Assembly (NCBI GenBank): GCA_030427585.1
Contig: JAUIBW010000001.1
Location: 248,001 to 312,000 of the forward strand
DNA length: 64,000 bases
Source: Bacteroidia bacterium
GTDB taxonomy: Bacteria > Bacteroidota > Bacteroidia > Flavobacteriales > Flavobacteriaceae
Direction of reading: 5' to 3'
The notes under the pieces are model-generated. The model searched no databases, was not told where the DNA came from, and worked only from the letters and a program-made list of their open reading frames with translations. This document shows, in pieces, positions 15,927 to 26,188 of this stretch. Both the position numbers and the translations under genes were made by a program. Each line of letters opens with the position of its first letter. Position 1 is the stretch's first letter.

Positions 15927-17545
15927 TACACCTTTTCTCCATCAATATAAGTAGCTTTCACTTTTATATTTGGGATTTGATCTTCATCAATTTCCATAAT
16001 ATTATCTTCAAGGATTACAAAATCTGCAAATTTACCTGTAGCAATACTTCCTTTTTCATATTCTTCAAAATTACTGTAAGCTGCCCAAAGCGTCATTCCT
16101 TTTAGAGTTTCTTCTCTACTAAGTGCATTTTCTTTTTGAAAACCACCTTCTGGATATTGCTTTAGATCTTTTCGTGCTACTGCTGCATAAAAAGTATAGA
16201 ACGGACTCACATGCTCTACAGGATAATCTGTACCCAAAGCAATTCTACCTGTTTTTTCTAATAATTTTTTATATGCGTATGCTCCTTTTATGCGTTCTTC
16301 TCCTAATCGTTCGTCTGCCCAATACATATCGCTTGTAGCATGAGTTGGCTGTACACTCATGACCAAGTTATTATTAAGGGTTTCAAATTCTTCTGGAGCC
16401 ACTACCTGGGCGTGCTCTACTCTCCATCTCCTATCTGATTTATTTTGAAGCACATCATAATACGTTTTCATGACTACTGCATTAGCCGAATCTCCAATAG
16501 CATGAGTGTTCATTTGAAAAGGTGATCCTGCTAATCGTTGTGCCAGAGTTTTAAACTCATCATTTCCTATGACCATAGCCCCATAATGATTTTCCTTATC
16601 TGCATAAGGCCGTTTTAAGGTAGCTCCTCTAGATCCTAATGCTCCATCTGCATATACTTTAAAAGAAGAAACATTTAACTTATTGGTTTTATATACTCCA
16701 TTCTTTAGATAATGATCTACATATTCGGGTACATTACTTATCATAGCATACATCCTGATTTTAAGTTCATTTATTTTCTGTAAGCTATCTACTAGTGTAA
16801 TTACCTTGGGGCTCAATCCTGCATCATCTACGGTAGTTAACCCGTACCCAAAATTAATTTTTTCGGCATCTTTTAAAGCTCGTATTTGCTCCTGTACCGT
16901 AGGTTTAGGAATAACTGCACTAATCAACCCCATAGGGTTATCGATTAATACACCAGTTAGTTTTCCATCTTTTTGAAGTATCTCTCCTCCTTCTACTTTG
17001 GTATTTACAGTAATTTTAGCAAGATCTAATGCTTTTTGATTTGCGATCATTGCATGACCATCTACCCGGGTTACGGCCACAGGAGTATCAGGAAACAAGC
17101 TATCTAGTTTTTCTTTGGTCGGAAATTCTTTTACTTCCCAATCATTTTGGTCCCATCCTCGCCCCGTAATAAATGATACATTTTTTTCTTTTTGAAAAGC
17201 TACAATCCTATCCAATACTTCGGTATAGCTTTTGGTTCCTATCAGATCTGCTTTTTGCTGCTGTAGACCAAGACCATAAAAATGGCAATGTGCATCAATC
17301 AAGCCAGGCACTATTGTCTTTCCTTCTGCATCCAAGGTATTAGCAGTCTTATATCCCTTTAAGATCTCATCGTTACTCCCCACAGCAATAAATCTCCCCT
17401 CCTTTATGGCAAATGCCTCTGCTTTTGGATTCGTATCTTCTACAGTATATACATTTGCATTAATAACCAATAAATCTACTTCAACTGGTTTCTTGCAAGA
17501 AAAAAGTAATACAGTACTAACCAATAGTAAGAATGAACTTTTCAT
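15923..17545 (-). CDS. YtcJ-type amidohydrolase lipoprotein
   Basis: A 540-residue metal-dependent hydrolase of the amidohydrolase_3 group. The lipoprotein signal ends LLFSC. Metal-site motifs follow: GLIDAHCHFYGLG (about residue 85) for the first two histidines, HAIGDSAN in the middle, VEHAQVV, and the late GTDYPVEH aspartate segment. The family hydrolyses C-N bonds of varied small molecules (YtcJ, NfdA); the substrate here is unknown. Lipidation implies a periplasmic or outer-membrane location. It is convergent with the ECF sigma gene. Confidence 0.9.
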   Translation of the reverse strand: MKSSFLLLVSTVLLFSCKKPVEVDLLVINANVYTVEDTNPKAEAFAIKEGRFIAVGSNDEILKGYKTANTLDAEGKTIVPGLIDAHCHFYGLGLQQQKADLIGTKSYTEVLDRIVAFQKEKNVSFITGRGWDQNDWEVKEFPTKEKLDSLFPDTPVAVTRVDGHAMIANQKALDLAKITVNTKVEGGEILQKDGKLTGVLIDNPMGLISAVIPKPTVQEQIRALKDAEKINFGYGLTTVDDAGLSPKVITLVDSLQKINELKIRMYAMISNVPEYVDHYLKNGVYKTNKLNVSSFKVYADGALGSRGATLKRPYADKENHYGAMVIGNDEFKTLAQRLAGSPFQMNTHAIGDSANAVVMKTYYDVLQNKSDRRWRVEHAQVVAPEEFETLNNNLVMSVQPTHATSDMYWADERLGEERIKGAYAYKKLLEKTGRIALGTDYPVEHVSPFYTFYAAVARKDLKQYPEGGFQKENALSREETLKGMTLWAAYSNFEEYEKGSIATGKFADFVILEDNIMEIDEDQIPNIKVKATYIDGEKVY

Positions 17546-17715
17546 TATTGTCGAGTTTTTAAAGCTCTAAATGTAAATATATCTTATGGGTGTAGAGGTT
17601 AAGATTTTCTTAATATAATCTAGAGTACTAAAAAGTATGTACATTCGAATCTTTTTAGCAATCCAACATTATAGCAAAATTGAAAATAAAAACTTAAATT
17701 TCATAAAATAAAAAC

Positions 17716-18471
17716 GTGGAAATCTTGTACAACAAATTATATTATATCTTAATTCTAACCGTATCTATTGGATTAAGTTGTAACTCTCAAAAAGATCAAC
17801 AACGATTAGATACTCAAGTCATTCTTCAAAAAAGCATAAAAACATACGACCCCGATAACCGTTGGTCGATGACAAATTTCAAAATTCATATACAAGAACC
17901 TCGTTTATCCAACCCCCACCGGTATTCTATCTTAAAAATGAATAATAATGACAATAGTTTTGAATTAAAAAGAAATAGAGATCAGCATATTTCTACACAT
18001 ATAATAGATGAAAAAGGAATCTCAAGAACACTTTTGGATGGAGAAATTACTACTGATAGTATTAAAATAAAAAAATACCGACTGCAACCTGAACGAAACC
18101 CGAATTATCAAAAATTTTATCAGCATTTAATTGGCTTACCTATGTCTTTAGGTAACACAACAGTTGACACTTTTGGTAAAGCTAGTAAAGCCCTATTTAA
18201 CGACACCGATAGTTATAAAATCGAACTTGTATTAAAAGAAGAAATATTTTCTAAACACTGGAATATTTTTATTTCTCAAAAAGATTATACTCTATTAGGT
18301 ATAGAAATTGTATTTCCTGATGACCCTACAAAAGGAGAACGTCTTTATTTTTCTGGAAAGATTACGATTGAAGGAGTTAACATCCCAAGAATACGACATT
18401 GGCACGAATATGATACCGATGCGTATTCTGGATCTGATATCATAGTGAAAGAGATAGTTCAAAACAAGTAA
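17716..18471 (+). CDS. Putative lipoprotein (possibly DUF6503-like)
   Basis: A 251-residue exported protein from GTG 17716. The hydrophobic leader (ILILTVSIGLSC) ends in a Cys at about residue 22, a plausible though imperfect lipobox. The body is beta-rich with the layout of LolA-like lipoprotein carriers, for example a long strand series ending in GSDIIVKEI, and YFSGKITIEGVNIPRIRHWHEYD. I think it belongs to a Bacteroidota DUF of this fold but am not certain. The next gene starts 4 bp after its stop, so the two are co-transcribed. Confidence 0.6.
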   Translation: MEILYNKLYYILILTVSIGLSCNSQKDQQRLDTQVILQKSIKTYDPDNRWSMTNFKIHIQEPRLSNPHRYSILKMNNNDNSFELKRNRDQHISTHIIDEKGISRTLLDGEITTDSIKIKKYRLQPERNPNYQKFYQHLIGLPMSLGNTTVDTFGKASKALFNDTDSYKIELVLKEEIFSKHWNIFISQKDYTLLGIEIVFPDDPTKGERLYFSGKITIEGVNIPRIRHWHEYDTDAYSGSDIIVKEIVQNK

Positions 18472-18475
18472 ACGT

Positions 18476-18889
18476 ATGGGCAGCATATATGATTTGAAAG
18501 AAAAATTGAGCTCCAAAGCATATATTGGGATTTTCATTCTACGATTTTTTGTGGGTTCGCGTTTGTTATACGGCGTAATAGACAATATCATTAGTTGGGA
18601 ACGAATGATAGAATTTTCTGGTTTCCTTCACATCAACGGTTTTCCTTTTCCTGTAATTAGTGCTATCCTATCTGTGTATATACAAGCTATAGGAGGGCTA
18701 TTAATTCTTATCGGTTATCATATACGATTAGCTTCACTAGTTCTGGTCATAAACTTTGTAATAGCAGTACTGGTTCATATACGTCTTGGCGATAGCATTG
18801 AAGCCATGACACCTGCGTTGGCTATAGTATCCTGTTGCTTTGCCTTTATATTTACAGGAGCAGGTAGGATATCTATAAGTAAGCCTTAA
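18476..18889 (+). CDS. DoxX-family membrane protein
   Basis: A 137-residue protein with four membrane helices. DoxX-like features include the first helix followed by GSRLLYGVIDNIISWERM, the IQAIGGLLILIGYHIRLASLVLVINFVIA core, and the final helix. It starts 4 bp after the preceding lipoprotein gene and ends 10 bp before cysE, so the three probably form an operon. It is not closely similar by eye to the DoxX protein at 14766. The presence of cysE in the same unit is compatible with a thiol or sulfur role, as an inference. Confidence 0.8.
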   Translation: MGSIYDLKEKLSSKAYIGIFILRFFVGSRLLYGVIDNIISWERMIEFSGFLHINGFPFPVISAILSVYIQAIGGLLILIGYHIRLASLVLVINFVIAVLVHIRLGDSIEAMTPALAIVSCCFAFIFTGAGRISISKP

Positions 18890-18899
18890 ACTCTAAAAA

Positions 18900-19637
18900 A
18901 TGACAAACAATATCTGGGATAAAATTCAATCTGAATTAGAAAATACTTCAGAGCCAATTGCAAAGAAAATTTTAGATCGATACCAAAAACAATGCAAGGA
19001 CTTAGCAGATGTTTTAAGTATTATATTAAGTAAAAAACTTTCTGATGATCTTATAACTTCTATCGAATTAGCTACTATTTTTAATGAGATACTCACCAAC
19101 AACGCAGAACTAAAAGATACTTTTAAACGAGATTTAACCTCCTATTTTGAAAGAGATTTTGCATGTACTCATTATTTTGAAGTATTGTTCTTTTTTAGAG
19201 GATATCAAGCGTTACAAGCATATCGATTTTCTCATGAACTATTCAAAAAAGGAAATTCGACAACTGCCAAATGGTTACAAAACAGGATTTTTGAAACCTA
19301 TGCAATTGATATACATCCTGCAGCAAAAATCGGTAAAGGCTTGGTAATAGATCATGGAATAGGTGTTGTTATAGGAGAAACCTGTGAAATTGAAGATGAT
19401 GTATTTATTTTTCACAATGTCACTCTGGGAGGTACAGGAAAAACAGAAGGGAAAAGGCATCCAAAAATCTGCTCTAATGTGGTTATAGGAGCAGGTGCTA
19501 CGATATTAGGGAATATCACTATAGGAGCGCATTCTAATATTGCCGCCGGAGCTGTTGTCCTAAAAGATACAGCACCTGGCATTACAGTCGCAGGGATACC
19601 AGCAAAACCTAAAGGAAAAGCAAATAAAATACAATAG
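18900..19637 (+). CDS. cysE: Serine O-acetyltransferase (CysE-type)
   Basis: A 245-residue enzyme that acetylates L-serine with acetyl-CoA, the first step of cysteine synthesis. An N-terminal helical domain (about 1-140) precedes a left-handed beta-helix with hexapeptide repeats. The catalytic segments are visible: IHPAAKIGKGLVIDHGIGVVIGE, and the loop NVTLGGTGKTEGKRHP typical of bacterial serine acetyltransferases. The C-terminus ends soon after VAGIPAKPKG. It is third in a tight run with a lipoprotein and a DoxX gene. Confidence 0.95.
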   Translation: MTNNIWDKIQSELENTSEPIAKKILDRYQKQCKDLADVLSIILSKKLSDDLITSIELATIFNEILTNNAELKDTFKRDLTSYFERDFACTHYFEVLFFFRGYQALQAYRFSHELFKKGNSTTAKWLQNRIFETYAIDIHPAAKIGKGLVIDHGIGVVIGETCEIEDDVFIFHNVTLGGTGKTEGKRHPKICSNVVIGAGATILGNITIGAHSNIAAGAVVLKDTAPGITVAGIPAKPKGKANKIQ

Positions 19638-19654
19638 TTCTTTTAAGAGAAACT

Positions 19655-20350
19655 TCAGGATTTTTCTAAAAATGACAATAATGCATTTCGATATGTTAAG
19701 CTTATCGGGATATACCTTTTTTTAATTTCTACATACTCCTTAGTATACATTTTTATTTTTTCGGTATTTACAATATAAGATCTATGTATTCGCATAAAAG
19801 AAAAAGAAGGTAATCGCTGTACGAGATCACTCATCTTTTCGTAGACAACCAAAGTACTCTCTATTGTATGAATTTTAACATAGTTACTTAGACCTTCTAT
19901 ATATAATAATTCTGAAAAATTAATTTTAACCATTTTTTTATCGGCTTTCACAAAAATATGATCAACTATAGGTGTAGATGTAACAGCGGTATTCGAAAAC
20001 TTAGGATTAATTTTTTGAACAGCTTTTAAAAATCGATCAAACGAAAAAGGTTTTAGCAAATAATCAACTGCACTTAAATCGAATCCTTCTAAAGCAAACT
20101 CGCGATGTGCCGTTGTAAACACAATTTTAATTTTGTGTTCTATAATTTTGGCCAGATTTAAGCCCGAAAGCTTAGGCATTTCAATATCCAAAAACATTAC
20201 ATCTACCGAATAATTCTGAATATAATCCAATGCGTCAAGAGCATTTTTAAACTCTCCTGTTAGATCCAAAGTAGAGACATCACTAATATATTTTTTTAAA
20301 ATATTTCTTGCGGTCTGTTCATCATCTACTATAATACATCTAAGCCTCAT
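19655..20350 (-). CDS. LytTR-family response regulator
   Basis: A 231-residue regulator. The receiver domain (1-120) has Asp9/Asp10 and phospho-acceptor Asp55 in VMFLDIEMPKLSG, with the conserved Lys in LLKPFSFDRF. A C-terminal LytTR DNA-binding domain (about 135-231) contains the LLYIEGLSNYVKIHT and FMRIHRSYIVN segments. It lies 31 bp downstream of its LytS-type kinase on the same strand and forms a standard two-component pair. The target promoters cannot be read from this window. Confidence 0.93.
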   Translation of the reverse strand: MRLRCIIVDDEQTARNILKKYISDVSTLDLTGEFKNALDALDYIQNYSVDVMFLDIEMPKLSGLNLAKIIEHKIKIVFTTAHREFALEGFDLSAVDYLLKPFSFDRFLKAVQKINPKFSNTAVTSTPIVDHIFVKADKKMVKINFSELLYIEGLSNYVKIHTIESTLVVYEKMSDLVQRLPSFSFMRIHRSYIVNTEKIKMYTKEYVEIKKRYIPISLTYRNALLSFLEKS

Positions 20351-20381
20351 CTGTCTCTTTTATTTTTTTGCAACTACTTTA

Positions 20382-21398
20382 TCAAATAGTAATTTTTAAT
20401 ACAATAGTATATAATCTTTCTTCATCTTTAATATCCAATTGATACCGATCATTATATAAGATATCTAATCTTTTTTTGATGTTTTGTAAACCAATCCCTT
20501 TCAGCGAAGAATCTTCTACAGTAGCTTCAGGTTTCGAGTTTATAACTTCATAGATTAGTTGATTATTTACGACCTCTAATTTAACCATTATATGAGCAAT
20601 TTCGGTTTCGTTTTTTAAACTATGCTTAAATGCATTTTCTACAAATGGTACTAAAATAAGAGGAGGAATAGATATAGGGGCTAGATGTTCGGGGATAGAA
20701 ACTTGTACATCTACCCTATCTTCAAACCGAGATTTTTCCAAATCCATAAAATCATTAAGTAGTCTAATTTCTTTTTCCAAAGGAATAAACCTTTGAGAAC
20801 TCTCATATAAAGAAAAGCTGAGGAAATCTGATAACTTAAGTATAAGCTCAGGGGCTTTTTTTGAACTTTCTAAAGATAATCCATAGATATTATTTAAGGT
20901 ATTAAAAAGAAAATGAGGATTTATTTGTGATTTTAGATACTTCAATTCTGATTGCAATTTTTCATTTTCAAGAGTTTTGGCCCTCTTTTGTAACTCTGCT
21001 ACTTTCCAAATAACTGAAATTCCGATAATAAAGATTAAAGGAGAAGCTATGATCATAGAAGCCTGTAAAAACTTATATGGTAACCACAATCCAGAATCTA
21101 TCATATTAGGATAAAGCATAGACAGCACCTCATAATTAATAATCCGTTGAATACATCCTGAGATAATTAATGTGAGTATCGTATACACAAAGTATTTTAC
21201 CGTTTTACCCTGCAATAAGAGTTTTGGTAGCAGCACAAAATAATTAAAATATACGATAATAAGTCGCATTGGCATATTCATAAGCTCAAAAGCCAATGCC
21301 TCAATGTATTTTCCTTTATAACTAGCTTCAACAATAGTAAATATTGCAGTATATACAATCCAAAAACCAATATGAAACCAAATACTTTTAATCTTCAT
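20382..21398 (-). CDS. LytS-type sensor histidine kinase
   Basis: A 338-residue membrane kinase. Four helices lie in the first about 140 residues, then a short coiled coil, and a His_kinase domain with the phospho-accepting His in LKSQINPHFLFNTLNNIYGL. The ATPase region has LLVPFVENAFKHS (N-box) and KGIGLQNIKKRLDILY. I start it at ATG 21398; a TTG three codons upstream adds nothing. It is co-transcribed with the LytTR regulator. No separate sensory domain is visible, so the signal is probably sensed in or at the membrane. Confidence 0.92.
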   Translation of the reverse strand: MKIKSIWFHIGFWIVYTAIFTIVEASYKGKYIEALAFELMNMPMRLIIVYFNYFVLLPKLLLQGKTVKYFVYTILTLIISGCIQRIINYEVLSMLYPNMIDSGLWLPYKFLQASMIIASPLIFIIGISVIWKVAELQKRAKTLENEKLQSELKYLKSQINPHFLFNTLNNIYGLSLESSKKAPELILKLSDFLSFSLYESSQRFIPLEKEIRLLNDFMDLEKSRFEDRVDVQVSIPEHLAPISIPPLILVPFVENAFKHSLKNETEIAHIMVKLEVVNNQLIYEVINSKPEATVEDSSLKGIGLQNIKKRLDILYNDRYQLDIKDEERLYTIVLKITI

Positions 21399-21635
21399 CG
21401 ATAACAAAGCTATAGGATTTTTGGTTTTCAGTACTGCCCAAATCCATAATTTATGTAAATCTATAATTTACTTATGTGTAATCAACTCACATAAGTATCT
21501 GGCAATTGCGCATTAAAAAAGTAGCATTTAATATAAAAATGATCCTCTCAATTCTTTTATCAAATACATTCGTTGTAGAAAGAAAAATACTAAGCATTCT
21601 CTGTCTCAAATAGTTTATTTATAAAAACGAAGTAA

Positions 21636-22640
21636 ATGAAAACAGTTTTTTATATCATTCTTTTTACCGGATTTGGTTTTTATGGTATTGCGCAAAAACC
21701 AATTGAGCAATTCAACAAAAGTTTTGTAGCCTTTACCATTCCCGAAAAAGATCTATTGCCCGAGAACGTGGCCTATGATCCTGCAGATGGGTCTTTTTAT
21801 ATAGGAAGTACCCGAAAGGGAAAAATTATAAAACGATCTAAAGATGGAACATATCATGATTTTGTAATCTCTCAACAGGACAATTTGCATATGATTATCG
21901 GAATGAAAATTGACTCGGTACGAAAGCACTTATGGGTATGTAGCTCAGGAGGAAGCAATCTTATTGGTTATAGTAGAGAAGATAAAAACGAGGGACGCCC
22001 TGCAGGAATTTTTAAATATGATTTACAAACGGGAAGGCTCATCAAAAAATATTGGATCGATATCCCTGGAGAAGCTCATTTCTTTAATGATATCGTTTTA
22101 GACACCTCAGGAAATCTGTATGCTACACATATGTTTTCTAATCCGAAGATATATATCATTCAGAACAATGAAGATGAACTAAAAGTCTTAACCCGTCTTT
22201 CTGAAATAAAATACCCTAACGGAATTACCATTTCTGACGACCAAACTCATCTATTTGTAGCACATGCTGAAGGAATTGCCCGTATTCATATCAAAACCGG
22301 GAAAAAAGAAAATATACCCTATCATAATGATGCAGATACAACCGGTATCAAAGGCATAGACGGACTATATTTTTATAAAAACTCTTTAATAGGAATACAA
22401 CCTGGTAAAAACTTAGTTAGAAAATTTGTCCTTAATGCTAAGCAAAATGCAATTGCAAAAACTATACTACTAGAACACAATCATCCTATGATGAATAACC
22501 CTACAACAGGAGTTCTGGTAGATAGCGAATTGTATTATATCGCAAACGCACAATTCGGAAGCTTTAATAAGGACGGATCACTGTTCGCTATAGAAAAATT
22601 ATATGAACCTACCATTTTAAAAGTAAAACTAGATGATTAA
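21636..22640 (+). CDS. SMP-30/gluconolactonase-like beta-propeller, secreted
   Basis: A 334-residue exported protein (signal peptide MKTVFYIILFTGFGFYGIAQ). The repeated blade pattern is that of an SMP-30/lactonase-like propeller: AYDPADGSFYIGSTRKGKI, KIDSVRKHLWVCSSGG, FNDIVLDTSGNLYATHMF, YPNGITISDDQTHLFVAHAEG, GIDGLYFYKNSLIGIQPG. Such proteins often bind one divalent metal and may hydrolyse lactones or esters; the substrate is not deducible. An ankyrin-repeat protein gene follows 24 bp later on the same strand. Confidence 0.78.
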   Translation: MKTVFYIILFTGFGFYGIAQKPIEQFNKSFVAFTIPEKDLLPENVAYDPADGSFYIGSTRKGKIIKRSKDGTYHDFVISQQDNLHMIIGMKIDSVRKHLWVCSSGGSNLIGYSREDKNEGRPAGIFKYDLQTGRLIKKYWIDIPGEAHFFNDIVLDTSGNLYATHMFSNPKIYIIQNNEDELKVLTRLSEIKYPNGITISDDQTHLFVAHAEGIARIHIKTGKKENIPYHNDADTTGIKGIDGLYFYKNSLIGIQPGKNLVRKFVLNAKQNAIAKTILLEHNHPMMNNPTTGVLVDSELYYIANAQFGSFNKDGSLFAIEKLYEPTILKVKLDD

Positions 22641-22664
22641 TAATACCTTTTAAAAACTTTGATC

Positions 22665-23168
22665 ATGAACAGAAAACAATTTTTAACTACTGGTGTATTA
22701 ACTACTGGGCTATGTATTGCCGCTCCGAATGTGATATTTTCGAAAGAGCAGGAAAAGCCACAATTAGACAAAAAAATAGTGCAGAATTTTGTTGGTGCCG
22801 GACACAGGAGTTTCGAAACCGTAAAAGAATTATTAGCAGAATACCCTACACTGATCAATGCTGCACATGATTGGAGAGGTGGAGATTTTGAAACATGTTT
22901 GGGAGCCGCAAGTCATGTTGGATATAAAGAACTGGCTCAATACCTATTAGATCATGGAGCTCAAGCTAATGTGTTTACCGCTGCCCTTTTCGGGAAGATC
23001 GACATCATCAAATCGATACTAGAATTTTCTCCCGGAACACTGCACGCCAAAGGGCCACATGGATATACTTTGCTTCATCATGCAGAACGAGGAGGGGAAG
23101 CATCAAAAGAAGTTGCCGAGTATCTAAAATCTTTAGGTTTAAAAAAGACAAAAATAGACCTCTTTTAA
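22665..23168 (+). CDS. Exported ankyrin-repeat protein
   Basis: A 167-residue protein starting at ATG 22665. The N-terminus (MNRKQFLTTGVLTTGLCIAAP) looks like a signal or twin-arginine-like leader but has only one Arg-Lys pair. Three to four ankyrin repeats follow, with the family's short helices: SHVGYKELAQYLLDHGAQAN, AALFGKIDIIKSILE and HGYTLLHHAERGG. A protein-binding role is likely; the partner may be the propeller protein encoded just upstream, which is inference from spacing only. Confidence 0.78.
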   Translation: MNRKQFLTTGVLTTGLCIAAPNVIFSKEQEKPQLDKKIVQNFVGAGHRSFETVKELLAEYPTLINAAHDWRGGDFETCLGAASHVGYKELAQYLLDHGAQANVFTAALFGKIDIIKSILEFSPGTLHAKGPHGYTLLHHAERGGEASKEVAEYLKSLGLKKTKIDLF

Positions 23169-23196
23169 ACAATCAAAAAACGAACAGGAAAATCAA

Positions 23197-24195
23197 ATGA
23201 GGTCTATTTTTATCTTATGTGTGCTGGTCGGTGCAGTATCATCGGCACAAGAAATTATTGATGTTCCTTTAGGAAAAAGTGCTATCATTCTAGATGGGAA
23301 ATTAGACGAAAATGCATGGAGAGATGTCTTATAATTTTCTGATTTTAAGCAAATAGATCCTAATATAAGTGCTCCGGCATCAGAGCAGGTAATTGTAAAA
23401 ATTCTCTATGATAAGGAATACCTCTATGTAGGTGGGATTATTAACTTTAGAGATCCTTCTCAAATATTTGCCACAACCCTAGAAAGAGATATATCTCAAA
23501 TAAAAGATGATTATTTTCAAATACATATAGACACATGCAATGATAAAACAAATACACTACTCATTTTTAAAACAAATCCGTTAAGCGCGCGACAAAATAC
23601 GGAAGTAAGCTGTAATGGGGAAGAATTTAATACCATTTCTGATTTAAAATTTCTCATAAGAAAAATGATGGATTTTTGGCTTAGATGAAAAAGAAAAACT
23701 TGTGCTCAGCTCGACTGGGTATCAAGCATAGCAGGGCTACGGTTGTGTTTTATTTTGAAATATTAGACAAAAAGACGCGGTTTTATTGAGTAAATTTAAG
23801 TCGGAAATGGTATAATACATCATGGAATACCTTTTGAGATGTTAAATCACTCATTACAGAAATGAGGATTCCGTTTCCATCATTACGGTATAAAAAACCT
23901 TCTGAGAATATCATGAAGGTTAAAGCAACGGTAAAATATAAAGAGATCAATGAGCGTATAACTTCTCATCTTAAAAATATAGACATCGGTAATGCGCTAT
24001 ATCATTTTACAAATGCTTAAGAAATACGCTTTACAGGTTTACCGGTGACAAAACCATTGTACATAACCTCATATATAAAAGCAAATGCCATTAGAAAGAA
24101 CCTGATCAATAAAAAAAGAACGGCATACGAAAGTAACACTACCATTTTAGAACGCAAACAATATGCAGATCACGAAGTATTATACCAGTTCTGAT
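23197..24195 (+). pseudogene. DUF5916/CBM9-like outer-membrane protein, decayed
   Basis: A gene start is intact (ATG 23197, signal peptide MRSIFILCVLVGAVSSAQ, then IIDVPLGKSAIILDGKLDENAWRDVL). A stop codon interrupts it at about 23332. The frame continues with the CBM9-like domain (KILYDKEYLYVGGIINFRDP, ERDISQIKDDYFQIHID), then shifts and stops again near 23685. Later fragments EMRIPFPSLRY and KVKATVKYKEINERITSHL and the tail to 24195 lie between further stops. Intact DUF5916 proteins run to 700 or more residues, so much of the beta-barrel part is gone. This is a clear relic. Confidence 0.8.
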
Positions 24196-24211
24196 TTAAA
24201 TTAAAGCATAT

Positions 24212-24264
24212 AATAAACCTCGTTGGCATATTAAAAAAGATTTAGTACGCCAACGAGGTTTATT
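24212..24264. terminator. 16-bp perfect stem between pseudogene and DUF885 gene
   Basis: AATAAACCTCGTTGGC and GCCAACGAGGTTTATT are exact reverse complements separated by 21 nt. The stem can serve the converging DUF885 gene (ends 24300) and the relic. Confidence 0.7.
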
Positions 24265-24299
24265 GTTAATCATAATAGATAGTACTGTAACTATAAAAA

Positions 24300-26093
24300 T
24301 TACTTATTACTGGTAATCCATATACTGATTTTATTTTCTAGCAATGCCAATGGTACACATCCGGTTTCTAACACTTGATTATGAAACTGGCGAATATCAA
24401 ACTTATCTCCTAATTCTGCTTCGGCTTTGGCACGAAGTTCTCTTATTTTTAACTGTCCGATTTTATACGATAATGCCTGACCTGGATTAGCCATATACCG
24501 TTCGATTTCTGAAGTAATTCCTGCTTCTGATTCTGCCTCATTATCTAATGAATATTGAATTGCCTGCTCCCGTGTCCATCCTTTAGAGTGCAATCCTGTA
24601 TCTACAACCAGACGAACAGCACGATGCATCTCTGCACCTAACATTCCGAAATACTGATATGGATCTGTGTATAAGCCTAATTCTTTACCCAAAGATTCGC
24701 TGTATAATGCCCAACCTTCTCCATAACCACTATACCATAATGTTTTTCTAAATTTTGGTAGTTCTTCACTTTCCTGAGTTAACGAAATCTGATAATGATG
24801 TCCTGGTATGGCTTCATGCAAAAATAACGACTCATCACTATAGGTATTATATTTGGTTACTTCTGGAATCGGAGTATAAAAAATACCAGGACGAGTACCA
24901 TCTAGTGATCCAGGATTATATTCTGCGCTAGCAGAGTTCTCACGAAAAGCTTCTGTTCTACGTACCTCAAATGGTGTTTTTGGTTTTATATCAAACAACT
25001 TTTCAATCTGTGGTTTCATGCGATCATGAATTGCATTAAAATTATCAATCACTTGCTGTGGTTCTGTAAATGGCATCAATTCTTTTTTGCTACGTACATG
25101 ATCAAAGAATGATTTCAAATCTCCTTTAAACCCTACTTGTTCTTTTATTTTTTCCATTTCAGAAGAGATTCTGGCAACTTCAGAAAGTCCTAGTTTATGA
25201 ATCTCATCTGCTGTCATATTTGTAGTTGTATATTTTTTAATTTGATACTGATAGAACTCTTTTCCATTAGGAATTTCAGAAATACCAGAGCTTCCTCTAC
25301 CTGACTTTAAATACTCTGTACTCATAAATTTATGAAGATTTTTATAGGTAGGAATAATTTTTTCAGAAACCATTTTCCTATAGGCCTCTGTTAATTGCTC
25401 TTTGTCTTCATCAGAAAAATCCTCTGGGAAATTCTTAACAGGAGTATAGAAAAGGTGTTGATCTAGATCTTCAACTGTTAGTGCTTCTAATTGCGGAAGT
25501 ACTTTTATGATCAATGATTTTGGTAATACATATCCGGCTGCCATACCTTCTTTCATTTTGGCTTCGGCAGATGTCATCCAATCTATATATCCTTCAAGGC
25601 GCTTTAACCAATTATAGTAATCTTCGACCGTTTTAAAAGGTTGTGCACTAGCACCACTAGCCAATTGCCCGGCAACAAGGTTAATAAACCACATTTGATC
25701 AATAGGAAAATAGTCTTGCTTAAAATTAAAACTTTCTAAGTTTATATCACATTCCCAATTGAGAATTGCCTTAGTCATCTTTTCGCTTTCAGATAATGCA
25801 GCATCGTCGAATTGTGCCAATTGCTCTTTATATTTTTTAAAATACGTTTTAGTTTTATTTACTGTTTCCTCTGCAAGAGGGTTAGGGAATTGATCATTAA
25901 ATCTATTATCGCCAGCAAAGGTAGCTTGTACAGGATTGAGCTGTAAACCTTCTTCGTAATAATTATCCAGCATCTCATTAAATTTGGTACTTACATCTAC
26001 CTTTTCTACAGGTTCTTTGGTAGTAGTAGCTTCATTTTTACAAGCTGTAAAAATCATAGCAAAACAGGCTATAGAAAGCATCTTTTTGATCAT
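24300..26093 (-). CDS. DUF885-family zinc peptidase, lipoprotein
   Basis: A 597-residue lipoprotein (lipobox IFTAC followed by KNEATTTKEP). It belongs to the DUF885 family of gluzincin-like metallopeptidases. The zinc motif is HEAIPGHHYQ (about residues 425-434), preceded by GTRPGIFYTPIPE and followed by SGYGEGWALYSE, which supplies the downstream Glu. Family members act as carboxypeptidases or general proteases; the specificity here is unknown. It stands alone, and the REP-like palindrome at 26189 lies just upstream of its start. Confidence 0.9.
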   Translation of the reverse strand: MIKKMLSIACFAMIFTACKNEATTTKEPVEKVDVSTKFNEMLDNYYEEGLQLNPVQATFAGDNRFNDQFPNPLAEETVNKTKTYFKKYKEQLAQFDDAALSESEKMTKAILNWECDINLESFNFKQDYFPIDQMWFINLVAGQLASGASAQPFKTVEDYYNWLKRLEGYIDWMTSAEAKMKEGMAAGYVLPKSLIIKVLPQLEALTVEDLDQHLFYTPVKNFPEDFSDEDKEQLTEAYRKMVSEKIIPTYKNLHKFMSTEYLKSGRGSSGISEIPNGKEFYQYQIKKYTTTNMTADEIHKLGLSEVARISSEMEKIKEQVGFKGDLKSFFDHVRSKKELMPFTEPQQVIDNFNAIHDRMKPQIEKLFDIKPKTPFEVRRTEAFRENSASAEYNPGSLDGTRPGIFYTPIPEVTKYNTYSDESLFLHEAIPGHHYQISLTQESEELPKFRKTLWYSGYGEGWALYSESLGKELGLYTDPYQYFGMLGAEMHRAVRLVVDTGLHSKGWTREQAIQYSLDNEAESEAGITSEIERYMANPGQALSYKIGQLKIRELRAKAEAELGDKFDIRQFHNQVLETGCVPLALLENKISIWITSNK

Positions 26094-26188
26094 GATATGG
26101 TATATTTTTGATTTAGGAATGGAAGATAGGCAAATTAATACGAAAAGAAATGCATCTTAACAATGTGGTAACTTCTCTAAACAAACGT

